A DNA stretch of 64,000 nt from positions 434,001 through 498,000 of the forward strand of contig NZ_JAULSA010000003.1 in assembly GCF_030518235.1 (NCBI RefSeq), in the 5' to 3' direction. This document shows, one piece after another, positions 51,523 to 59,343 of this stretch (positions are counted from its first letter, which is position 1; each line of letters starts with the position of its first letter). This stretch comes from Saccharibacillus sp. CPCC 101409 (GTDB taxonomy: Bacteria; Bacillota; Bacilli; Paenibacillales; Paenibacillaceae). The position numbers and the translations under genes were made by a program. The notes beneath the pieces were generated by a model. It ran no database searches. It saw nothing but the letters and a program-made list of their open reading frames with translations, and was not told the origin of the DNA.

Positions 51523-52368
51523 ATGAAAACTACACGCCGCCTTGCCGCCTCCGTCCTGGTTTGTCTTTCGGTCGCCGCCGCCGCGCTGACCGCTTCCGCG
51601 GCTTCCCCGATCAAAGTGTTCCGCAACGGAACCGAAACGGTCGCGGAAGCTTCCCCCGTCGTCGTCGAAGGCCAGGTGATGATCCCGCTCGCTCTGGCCG
51701 AAGAACTGTTTGCGCAGCGGGTCGATTACGACGCAAAGGACCGGGTTCTGCATGTGGACGAACGCAGCGGCGTCGTATCCAAATCCGAAGACGGCTCGCT
51801 CTGGATCACGGGAACCCTGGAAACGAAATACGGAATGTGGGACGAACTGCGGCTGCACGGCCGGGACCGGGACGTTTATCTGCCGGGAAAGACGCTGGGA
51901 GCCGACAGCAGCTATGAGCCGGAATTCAAAACGGCCGATCTGACGGGCGGCGGTTCGCCCGACACGATCGTACTGCTCCAGCAGGGCTACGGAACGGGCG
52001 TCTATCTGAACGCAGCGGTCGTTTACGACGGCGAATGGAACCGGATTCCGATGGAAGACGCGCTCGTCGCCATGCTCAAACAGTTCAAAGGCATCCGCAC
52101 GGACGCGGGAGTCGAGATCCAAGCGAACGGCGTCCGCACGGCGATCGCTCAAGACCGTTTGACCGGGAGCGGGCCGGGAAACGACGTGAAGCCGGGAATC
52201 GGCAGCGTGCTTCGTTATGCGGTCGAAGACGGCCGGCTGACCGCTACGGCGGCCGTGCAGGTCGGCACGGCGGAGTTTGTGGGCGATCTCAAGATCGCAT
52301 ACACCTACGAAAACGGCGTGCTCCAGGCGGGAGACGCCTCGTTTGCCGCTTACGACGAATATCGCTGA
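51523..52368 (+). CDS. Secreted protein with copper amine oxidase N-terminal-like domain
   Basis: Protein of 281 residues with a signal peptide (LAASVLVCLSVAAAALTASA, cleavage after ASA near residue 27). The first mature segment (KVFRNGTETVAEASPVVVEG, QVMIPLALAEELFAQRVDYD) resembles the stalk domain shared with copper amine oxidases and many Paenibacillus surface proteins. The rest contains TADLTGGGSPDTIVLLQQGY, an FG-GAP-like pattern. Function unknown. GAGG lies about 10 bases before the ATG. The candidate structured RNA lies in its leader. Confidence 0.72.
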   Translation: MKTTRRLAASVLVCLSVAAAALTASAASPIKVFRNGTETVAEASPVVVEGQVMIPLALAEELFAQRVDYDAKDRVLHVDERSGVVSKSEDGSLWITGTLETKYGMWDELRLHGRDRDVYLPGKTLGADSSYEPEFKTADLTGGGSPDTIVLLQQGYGTGVYLNAAVVYDGEWNRIPMEDALVAMLKQFKGIRTDAGVEIQANGVRTAIAQDRLTGSGPGNDVKPGIGSVLRYAVEDGRLTATAAVQVGTAEFVGDLKIAYTYENGVLQAGDASFAAYDEYR

Positions 52369-52542
52369 ACGCAAACTTCGAACGGAATCGTTTTACGAAT
52401 AAATAAATCCTGCATAAACGAAAACGGATAATCGAATGACTTCGTTCATGGATATATACGAGGAGGTGAACCGACTCGGGAAACATGAGCGAGACGGGGC
52501 TTCGGACGAAGCGCGTTTCGAACGCGAAGGGACGGGATAGAG

Positions 52543-53355
52543 ATGGAAAATGCAGCGATCGATGAACAACGACAAGCCAAAGAAAGCGTGCTGTCGATTC
52601 GCGGGCTGCGCATGCAGTACGACGGCCGTTATGTGCTGAACGGAATCGACCTGGAAGCCGGACGCGGCCAGGTGATCGGCTATATCGGCCCCAACGGGGC
52701 GGGCAAGAGCACGACGATCAAGATCATGCTCGGCCTGGTGCGCGGGTACACGGGCGAAGTGCGGATCTTCGGCGAAGACATCGCCGAAGCCGGACCCCAA
52801 TACAAAAGCCGCATCGGCTACGTGCCGGAAACGGCGGAAATGTACGACAATCTGACCGCGAGGGAATACCTGACGTTTACCGGCGAATTGTACGGGCTGG
52901 CGCCGGATCTTGCGGAGCGCAAAGCCGGCCGGCTGATGGAAGGGTTCGGCCTGGCCCACGCGATGGACTCGCGCATTGCCTCGTATTCCAAAGGGATGAA
53001 GCAGAAGGTGCTGCTCTCGTCCAGCCTGCTGCACGATCCCGACCTGATCTTTCTCGACGAGCCGCTCAGCGGCCTGGACGCCAACAGCGTCATGGTCATC
53101 AAGGAACTGCTGGAGCTGCTGGCCCGGCAGGGCAAAACGATTTTTTATTCGTCCCATATTATGGACGTGGTCGAGAAAATCAGCAGCCGGATCGTGCTGC
53201 TGAGCGGCGGGCGCGTCGCCGCCGACGGCAGCTTCGAAGAGCTGCGCCGGCTCGGCGGAGAGAAATCGCTTGAAGAGCTGTTCAACCAGATCACCGATTT
53301 CCACGAGCACCGCCAGATCGCGGAGCGGCTCGCGGCCGCCGTAGGGGAGCGCTGA
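52543..53355 (+). CDS. ABC transporter ATP-binding protein
   Basis: ATPase of 270 residues with Walker A GPNGAGKST (about 49-57), signature SYSKGMKQK, Walker B LIFLDEP and the switch His in FYSSHIMDVVE. The CcmA/ABC-2 type pattern indicates an exporter. The membrane partner starts two bases after its stop codon. Its own ribosome site is weak (AGGGA, 11 bases upstream). Confidence 0.92.
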   Translation: MENAAIDEQRQAKESVLSIRGLRMQYDGRYVLNGIDLEAGRGQVIGYIGPNGAGKSTTIKIMLGLVRGYTGEVRIFGEDIAEAGPQYKSRIGYVPETAEMYDNLTAREYLTFTGELYGLAPDLAERKAGRLMEGFGLAHAMDSRIASYSKGMKQKVLLSSSLLHDPDLIFLDEPLSGLDANSVMVIKELLELLARQGKTIFYSSHIMDVVEKISSRIVLLSGGRVAADGSFEELRRLGGEKSLEELFNQITDFHEHRQIAERLAAAVGER

Positions 53356-53357
53356 GC

Positions 53358-55037
53358 ATGGAAGAGTATCGGATTCTGCGCGCGCTGGACCGCGCGCGTC
53401 CGCTGTTCGAACGGATGGGCGTCGATTATCCGGCAATGCGCCGCATTCTCGGTCTCAAGCTGACGCTCGACGGACGGCGGACGAGCGGAGCCGCGGCTTT
53501 GTTCGGCGGTTCGATGAAGTCCGGCGGCGGCCCGTTGAAGCCCAAAGAGCAGCCGGCGGAGAATGCCGGGTCGGGCCGGATTTTGTTTTTCTATGCGCTG
53601 TACGGCGGGCTTTCCTCGCTTTTTCTTCTGACCGGCGGAACGTATATGCTTCAGGCGGGCATCGTGCTGACGGTGCTGCTGTTTATTATGATGACGGCGA
53701 TGCTGTCCGACTTCTCCTCCGTGCTGCTGGATGTGCGGGACAAGCCGATTCTGCATACCAAGCCGGTTGACGGCCGGACGCTGGGCATGGCCAAGGCACT
53801 GCATGTCCTGATCTACTTTATGCAGTGCGTGCTCGCGCTGGGCGTTGTGCCGGTACTGGTCGGAGCGCTCCGCTACGGTCCCGGCTTCGCTCTGCTGCTG
53901 CTGGCTTCGCTGATCCTGGGCGGACTGCTGGTCGCGGTCTTTACGGCATTCGTTTACCTGCTCGTCCTGAAGCTGTTCGACGGCGAAACGTTAAAGGATA
54001 TGATCAATTACGTCCAGATCGCCATGACCGTCTTTATGCTGGTCGGCTATCAGATCGCGATCCGGGCCATGGACCTGTCGCGTCTGTCGGCGGAATTTCG
54101 GCCCGGCTGGTGGGAGCTCGCGCTGCCTCCGCTGTGGTACGCGGCGGGCTTCGAGTGGCTGCTGTCCGGACGTTCCGATCCCCTGTATATCGCGCCTTCG
54201 CTGCTGGGACTGATTCTGCCGCCGCTCGGCGCGATCGTGTTCTACCGGTCGATGCCGATGTTCGAACGCAATCTGGAGAAGCTGTCCGGCGGCGCGGCCC
54301 GCGCCCGGCGTCCGCGCGCGGGCGCAAGAAGCCGCAGGCTGGCGAATCTGCTCTGCCGAAGCGCGCAGGAGCGGGCTTTCTACGTTTTTGCTTCTTCGAT
54401 GCTGTCCGGCGAGCGGGAATTCAAGCTTAAAGTGTATCCTTCGCTCGGCTTCTCGCTGGCGGTGCCGTTTATTTTCCTGTTCAGCTTTGCCGTGGGCAGC
54501 GGAGGGCTGTCCGGCATCGACTTCGAGCACGGCGCCGGCTACCTCAACGTCTATTCGTGCGCGATCATGATCCCGACCGTTGTCGGCATGATGCAGTACT
54601 CGGGCAATTTTAAAGGAAGCTGGATCTACGGCGCCGCGCCGCTCGGCAGTCCGGACGCGCTCTACCGGGGCACGCTCAAAGCGCTGTTCGTCCGTTTGTT
54701 CCTGCCGCTGTTCCTGGTGGAAGCCGTCGTATTCTCCATGCTGTTCGGCATCCGTATCCTTCCCGATCTGCTTGCGGTGCTGGCGGCTTCGGCTTTGATG
54801 CTTCCCGTCAGTCTCCGCATGACCCGATCCGAACTGCCGTTTTCCCTGCCGTTTCCGACCTCCAACTCAAGCGGGGGCTTTCAGACGATCCTCGCGATGC
54901 TGGTTCTTGCCCTGCTGGCGGCGGTTCACTACGCGATTTGGTACTTCCTGCCCGCCTACGGCGTCTGGCTGCTGCTGGCTTTGATGATCGGGGCCAATGC
55001 CCGGGCATGGAGCCGCAGTCCGATCGGAAATCGCTGA
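53358..55037 (+). CDS. ABC-2-like exporter membrane subunit (YthQ-like)
   Basis: Protein of 559 residues with about twelve membrane segments in two halves separated by a basic cytoplasmic loop (ARARRPRAGARSRRLANLLC). It is encoded two bases after the ATPase, so the pair forms one exporter. Size and layout resemble Bacillus YthQ. The substrate is unknown. Confidence 0.82.
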   Translation: MEEYRILRALDRARPLFERMGVDYPAMRRILGLKLTLDGRRTSGAAALFGGSMKSGGGPLKPKEQPAENAGSGRILFFYALYGGLSSLFLLTGGTYMLQAGIVLTVLLFIMMTAMLSDFSSVLLDVRDKPILHTKPVDGRTLGMAKALHVLIYFMQCVLALGVVPVLVGALRYGPGFALLLLASLILGGLLVAVFTAFVYLLVLKLFDGETLKDMINYVQIAMTVFMLVGYQIAIRAMDLSRLSAEFRPGWWELALPPLWYAAGFEWLLSGRSDPLYIAPSLLGLILPPLGAIVFYRSMPMFERNLEKLSGGAARARRPRAGARSRRLANLLCRSAQERAFYVFASSMLSGEREFKLKVYPSLGFSLAVPFIFLFSFAVGSGGLSGIDFEHGAGYLNVYSCAIMIPTVVGMMQYSGNFKGSWIYGAAPLGSPDALYRGTLKALFVRLFLPLFLVEAVVFSMLFGIRILPDLLAVLAASALMLPVSLRMTRSELPFSLPFPTSNSSGGFQTILAMLVLALLAAVHYAIWYFLPAYGVWLLLALMIGANARAWSRSPIGNR

Positions 55038-55090
55038 AACGTTTTTTTACAGCATCATGGAAAAAATGGTAAGAGCTATTTCAAACGCAT

Positions 55091-55193
55091 GTATAATCGG
55101 GTAAGATCAATACTAAGAGGAATTTCCTATTGCCTTTTGTGAACCGTACTACTAAAAAACGCGTATAATCTGGAAAAGGAAGCGTATAATCTG
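55091..55193 (+). promoter_or_regulatory. Repeated GTATAATC boxes upstream of the KaiC-like operon
   Basis: GCGTATAATCTG occurs exactly twice, at 55161-55172 and 55182-55193, 21 bp (two helical turns) apart. A third GTATAATC lies at 55091-55098. Each contains TATAAT, so they may be -10 elements, operator sites, or both. Confidence 0.55.
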
Positions 55194-55230
55194 AAGTAAT
55201 CACTTCGATTCAAGGGGGTCGGCGGAGCTT

Positions 55231-56676
55231 ATGCAAAAGACGGGGTTGGAACAGAATATCGTACACACTGGAGTTACGGGACTTGACGAGCTGCTCGGCG
55301 GCGGCTTGCCCAGGGGCACGACGACCATACTCGAAGGCAATCCGGGTACCGGCAAGACGACGCTGGGCATCCAGTTTCTGCTCGAAGGCGCCCGGCAGTA
55401 CGGAGAATCCGGCATCTATATCACTTTCGAAGAACTGCCGGAACAGATCTACCGCGATATGTCCGGCTTCGGCTGGGATCTCAAGGAACTCGAACGCCAG
55501 AACAAGCTGCGCATCATCTGTCTCGAACCGGACGTGCTGCTGGACCAGATGATGCGGACCGACGGGCTGTTCGAACAGCTGATCCGCGAGATCGACTGCA
55601 AGCGCGTCGTGATCGACAGCATCAGCTTGTTCCGCACGTTGGGCGGCATGCAGACGGACGGCCGCGAGCAGATTTATTCCATCCGCAACATTATGCGCAA
55701 GTTCGAGCTTACCGCCTTGTTCCTGCGGGAATACGGCGAGTGGGAAGGACGTTCGACGCCGTTCGAGAACTATGTTTGCGACGGCATTATCCGTTTGTCG
55801 CTGCGCGAGCATCTCGAGAAGTTCCGCAAACGCACCGTCGAGATTCTGAAAATGCGCGGCGCCCACATTGTGGAAGGCGAGCACCATTACCGTTTTCTCA
55901 GCGACGGCATCTGCATTCTGCCCGCCCTCTCGATGGTGGAAGACAAGATTCTCAACGACGGCGTGGAACGCCTGTCCACGGGCATTCCGTCGCTGGACGA
56001 TCTGCTTCAGGGCGGCCTTTCCAAAGGCAGTGCTTTTATGGTGGACAGCAACAGCAAAGCGAACTACAAATACCTCGTGACTTCGATGTACGCGGAACGG
56101 TTGAAGCAGGGAGACTGCGTAATCTTCATGCTGTCCGGGTTGACTTCGGTCGATGTGCTGGAGCAGACGCTTACGCTGTTCGGTGCTTCCCTGGAAGAAG
56201 CCGCGCGCGAAGAACGGGTGTTTTTTATCGATCATTACCGCAGACCGGTCAAACCGGAGTTCGAGAAGTGGATGATCTACGCCGACCGGCTGTCCAACGA
56301 AGAGTACCAGAAGAAAGTGTACGAATCGATCTATCCGTATTTTCGCGAGAGCTCGCTTAAAGGAAGAAGATGGTTTATCCACTACGACCTCAACACGATT
56401 ATCTCCGAACATGGACGGGAATTTGTCAAACGACATTTCGCCGACGAGATGGCCAGATGCAGAGCGAACGGGGTGACGGTGCTCTGCCAGTGCAACTTTA
56501 CGGAAATCGGACTGGAGACGGCCTCTTTCCTCGAACGGGCCTCCAACGGAGTGATCCGGACCTGGGTGGACGGAAGCTATCAGTATCTTCAGATCACGAA
56601 ATCCCCGGGCGGCCGCATGTCGGCTCCTCATATCGTCGACAATATCAGAGACAGACCGTATGTTAGGCTGATATAG
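55231..56676 (+). CDS. KaiC-like two-domain RecA-fold ATPase with degenerate second domain
   Basis: Protein of 481 residues related to KaiC/RadA-like ATPases. Domain 1 (about 10-240) has LDELLGGGLPRG, Walker A GNPGTGKTT, the TFEELPEQ catalytic-glutamate motif and Walker B RVVIDSIS. Domain 2 (about 250-480) begins the same way (GIPSLDDLLQGGLSKGS) but its P-loop position reads MVDSNSKANYK, without GKT, so it probably does not hydrolyse ATP. No kaiA or kaiB is nearby. It is the first gene of a three-gene cassette with a small winged-helix-like protein (7-base gap) and a PocR-GAF-LuxR regulator. Confidence 0.88.
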   Translation: MQKTGLEQNIVHTGVTGLDELLGGGLPRGTTTILEGNPGTGKTTLGIQFLLEGARQYGESGIYITFEELPEQIYRDMSGFGWDLKELERQNKLRIICLEPDVLLDQMMRTDGLFEQLIREIDCKRVVIDSISLFRTLGGMQTDGREQIYSIRNIMRKFELTALFLREYGEWEGRSTPFENYVCDGIIRLSLREHLEKFRKRTVEILKMRGAHIVEGEHHYRFLSDGICILPALSMVEDKILNDGVERLSTGIPSLDDLLQGGLSKGSAFMVDSNSKANYKYLVTSMYAERLKQGDCVIFMLSGLTSVDVLEQTLTLFGASLEEAAREERVFFIDHYRRPVKPEFEKWMIYADRLSNEEYQKKVYESIYPYFRESSLKGRRWFIHYDLNTIISEHGREFVKRHFADEMARCRANGVTVLCQCNFTEIGLETASFLERASNGVIRTWVDGSYQYLQITKSPGGRMSAPHIVDNIRDRPYVRLI

Positions 56677-56683
56677 GGGGCAC

Positions 56684-56938
56684 ATGAGAACGATGACGAT
56701 TTCGGATCAGGAGCTGTTGAAACTGCAGATGGAATGCACGATGTTTTTCGAGAACAACCCTTACGCCTACGAGACGGCGCGCGGCCTGGCCAAGAAGCTT
56801 GGCCGGGGCATCGAACCGCTTCAGGTCGTGCTGAACCGTCTGGCCGCAATCTCCATCCTGGACAAAAGAGGTGAAGGGAACATGGCTATTTATTCGTACA
56901 AAACCCCTTATACTCAAAACGAAGTGGAGATCCGTTAA
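56684..56938 (+). CDS. Small winged-helix-like protein between KaiC-like and LuxR genes
   Basis: Protein of 84 residues. The predicted helical pattern (QMECTMFFENNPYAYETARG, LAKKLGRGIEPLQVVLNRLA, AISILDKRGEGNMAIYSYK) fits a small winged helix with a C-terminal wing. This would suit DNA binding or an adaptor role. The start is uncertain: ATG 56684 has GGGGG only 3 bases upstream, while ATG 56693 is better spaced. It ends one base before the LuxR-type gene, so all three genes should be co-transcribed. Confidence 0.7.
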   Translation: MRTMTISDQELLKLQMECTMFFENNPYAYETARGLAKKLGRGIEPLQVVLNRLAAISILDKRGEGNMAIYSYKTPYTQNEVEIR

Positions 56939-56939
56939 T

Positions 56940-59126
56940 ATGATCGAAAAGAACTGGACCATGGACGTGAAGAAAACCGTCGAAGAAATCCAACAAACCT
57001 ATGCCGAGTTTACCCGTCTCTCCGTTCTTATCGTGGACAACCAGGGCCGTCCGCTCGTCAAGCCGTCCGCTCACCAGCCTTTTTTCAAAAAGCTGTCCGA
57101 TCCGGAAGGCGAAGTGCGCGAACGCTTCTGGGAAGAAGTCCGGCAGTATGCCGGTTTGACGCGCCCCGCCCTGTGCGACCTCTGGCTGCCGGGCGTTAAA
57201 TTCATCATCGCCCCGTTCAAAGCGCCCGGAGGCGACGCGACCTGCTACGTCGTGGCGGGCGTGCTGATCCAGCAAGGAACCAAAACGATGCTTGAAGAAG
57301 AAGTGGCTCATGCCGGTTTATACGACGAAGGGCGCAAGCTGCTGCTCGACCTGGTGCTCGAAGCGGAGGAGCTGTCCGGAGAAGAAGCCGAAGTCTGGCG
57401 CGAGAAGATCGGGAAGCTGGCCGAAGCGGTCGAACGCATCCTCCAGTCCGTGCACCGCGAAACGTTTATCCGCGAGCGGCTGGCCGAACTGCGCCTTACG
57501 CTGACCACGGCGCGCAAAGAGCGGGCTTCCGTGGAGCTGACGTTCGAACAGTTTACGGATATCAGCGGTACGGCCGACCTGATGGGCTACGCCGAGAAAA
57601 CCGGGCCGGGCGAATACCGGATCTCGCGTATCTCCGGCAAAGACGGAGGCGGGCTGCTGGACGCGGAATTCCGGGAAGGCGAAGGTTTTCTGGGTCAGGC
57701 CGCGCTGAGCGAATCGCCGATGCAGTGGACCGATATCCAGCGCGACCCGAGATCCTTTTTCCTGCGGCAGCGGGGCATCGGCGAGATCTACGGCCTGCGC
57801 TGCTTCCCGGTGCGAATGGGCGGCGAGCAGCTCGGCATCCTGTTTATCGTGGCGAAGCGCAAGTACGAAGTCGATCCTCTGCTGAGGGAGTTCGAGGATG
57901 TGCTGGTGGCGCTGATTTGCGAATATATCGCCAGCGGCACGATCGAGATGCGCATGGAGCGCCAGATCCAGCGGCTGCGTCCTTTAATGGAAGTCACGCG
58001 CTTTATGATCTCGGCCCAGAACACGCAGCGCATCCTGTTCATGCTGGTGGACATGAGCCTCAGCCTGGTCTGGAATCCGTCTTCCGCTATTATCGTGCAC
58101 GAGAGCGCAAGCGGAGAAAAAGTGCAGATCGTCTCGCGCGGCATCGGCAACGAATTCGCGGAGCAGTATGCGCGCGACGTCGCCAAGCGGGTGCTGCGGG
58201 AAAACCATATGCATACGCCGGGCTTCGAGCTGTCGCAAACCGAAGAAGGCCAGCTGATGATCGAATATCCGATCGTTTATGCATCCAAAACGCGCGGGGT
58301 GCTGGCGGTCTCGCTGAGCAGCGAGCAGGAAGCGGAAGAGTGCCGAGAAGTGCTGCTGGCGCTGGCGACGATGGGCAGCATCATCCTGCAGTCGGTCCAC
58401 GACCAGCATCAGCTTCGCCTCCAGAACGACCGCTTCCTGAAAATGATGTACGACTCGTCCAAACGCGGCGAGGAGAAGCAGGGCAAAGATACCGATTTGT
58501 CGCTGCGCCTGCTCGAAGAGTACGCCCGCTACAGCGGAATCACGTCGGAAGAATCGGTGTTCCTGCAGCGCGCCTCCCGTCTGTCCGTGCTCGACGAGCC
58601 GGCGCGCCGCGAATTCGGCGATGCGTTCGGCGACGAGATCGCCGTGCTCAAAGAATACCGTTCGATGCTCGACAGCGAAGGACAGACGGGAAACTTCTCG
58701 TATTCGCGCGAAGCGCAGCTGCTGCGCACGGTGCTGTACTTTGCCGCGCTGGACGAAGACACGGCCAGCCGTCTGCACCTGAACGGGGTGTCCCCGGAAA
58801 TGTTCAATCACTTCCGGAAGTTTATGGCGGTTCGTCATACCGTGCAGAGCGAAGTGATTCTGTCGGACGGCTCGACGGCCGCTTTCAACCCCGCCGAAGC
58901 GGAGGAACGCGGCATCGAAGCGATCGTCAAGGAATTCGGGTTGTCGAAGCGGGAAAAAGAAGTGCTGGAACTGGTCGTGCGGGCTTCCAGCAACAAAGAC
59001 ATTGCGGCCAAGCTGTTTATCAGCGAGCACACGGTCAAGAACCACCTGACCAATATCTTCAACAAGATGAGCGTGAGCGACCGGGCTCAGGCCATCGCCA
59101 GGGTGTTTAATCGGGGAATCGGTTAG
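56940..59126 (+). CDS. PocR-GAF-LuxR transcriptional regulator
   Basis: Protein of 728 residues. The N-terminal PocR-type ligand-sensing domain (about 8-125; FTRLSVLIVDNQGRPLVKPS, YAGLTRPALCDLWLPGVKFI) is followed by a helical linker and two GAF-like regions (about 195-330 and 355-500). A LuxR-type helix-turn-helix (about 660-725) shows LSKREKEVLELVVRASSNKD and SEHTVKNHLTNIFNKM. It starts at ATG 56940, one base after the previous stop. As a DNA-binding output it probably links the KaiC-like ATPase to gene control. The next gene is the giant surface protein, a plausible target. Confidence 0.87.
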   Translation: MIEKNWTMDVKKTVEEIQQTYAEFTRLSVLIVDNQGRPLVKPSAHQPFFKKLSDPEGEVRERFWEEVRQYAGLTRPALCDLWLPGVKFIIAPFKAPGGDATCYVVAGVLIQQGTKTMLEEEVAHAGLYDEGRKLLLDLVLEAEELSGEEAEVWREKIGKLAEAVERILQSVHRETFIRERLAELRLTLTTARKERASVELTFEQFTDISGTADLMGYAEKTGPGEYRISRISGKDGGGLLDAEFREGEGFLGQAALSESPMQWTDIQRDPRSFFLRQRGIGEIYGLRCFPVRMGGEQLGILFIVAKRKYEVDPLLREFEDVLVALICEYIASGTIEMRMERQIQRLRPLMEVTRFMISAQNTQRILFMLVDMSLSLVWNPSSAIIVHESASGEKVQIVSRGIGNEFAEQYARDVAKRVLRENHMHTPGFELSQTEEGQLMIEYPIVYASKTRGVLAVSLSSEQEAEECREVLLALATMGSIILQSVHDQHQLRLQNDRFLKMMYDSSKRGEEKQGKDTDLSLRLLEEYARYSGITSEESVFLQRASRLSVLDEPARREFGDAFGDEIAVLKEYRSMLDSEGQTGNFSYSREAQLLRTVLYFAALDEDTASRLHLNGVSPEMFNHFRKFMAVRHTVQSEVILSDGSTAAFNPAEAEERGIEAIVKEFGLSKREKEVLELVVRASSNKDIAAKLFISEHTVKNHLTNIFNKMSVSDRAQAIARVFNRGIG

Positions 59127-59153
59127 AACGTCCAAAATTTCAAATTTGAAACT

Positions 59154-59185
59154 AAACAGCCTTCCTATTTTGGAGGCTGTTTTTG
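59154..59185 (+). terminator. Terminator of the KaiC-like/LuxR operon
   Basis: AACAGCCT (59155-59162) pairs with AGGCTGTT (59174-59181), with a T-rich tail. It separates the regulator operon from the giant gene. Confidence 0.8.
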
Positions 59186-59343
59186 TTTTGTTCAAAATCC
59201 AAAAAGCGGTACTAAATTCCTTTTTTTGTATTCCTATATAGAAAAAAATGGGTTTTGACGATATAAAAGGGTATACGGAAAACACACAAAGCCCCCGATA
59301 TGTTCAAAATACCAAAGAATGCAAACAAGAGAGGATGCTGTAC

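Noticed and set aside
59255-59276. SigA promoter TTGACG with GTATAC before the giant gene
   Set aside because: The spacer would be only 10 bp; no alternative -10 lies at a normal distance, so I did not call a promoter.
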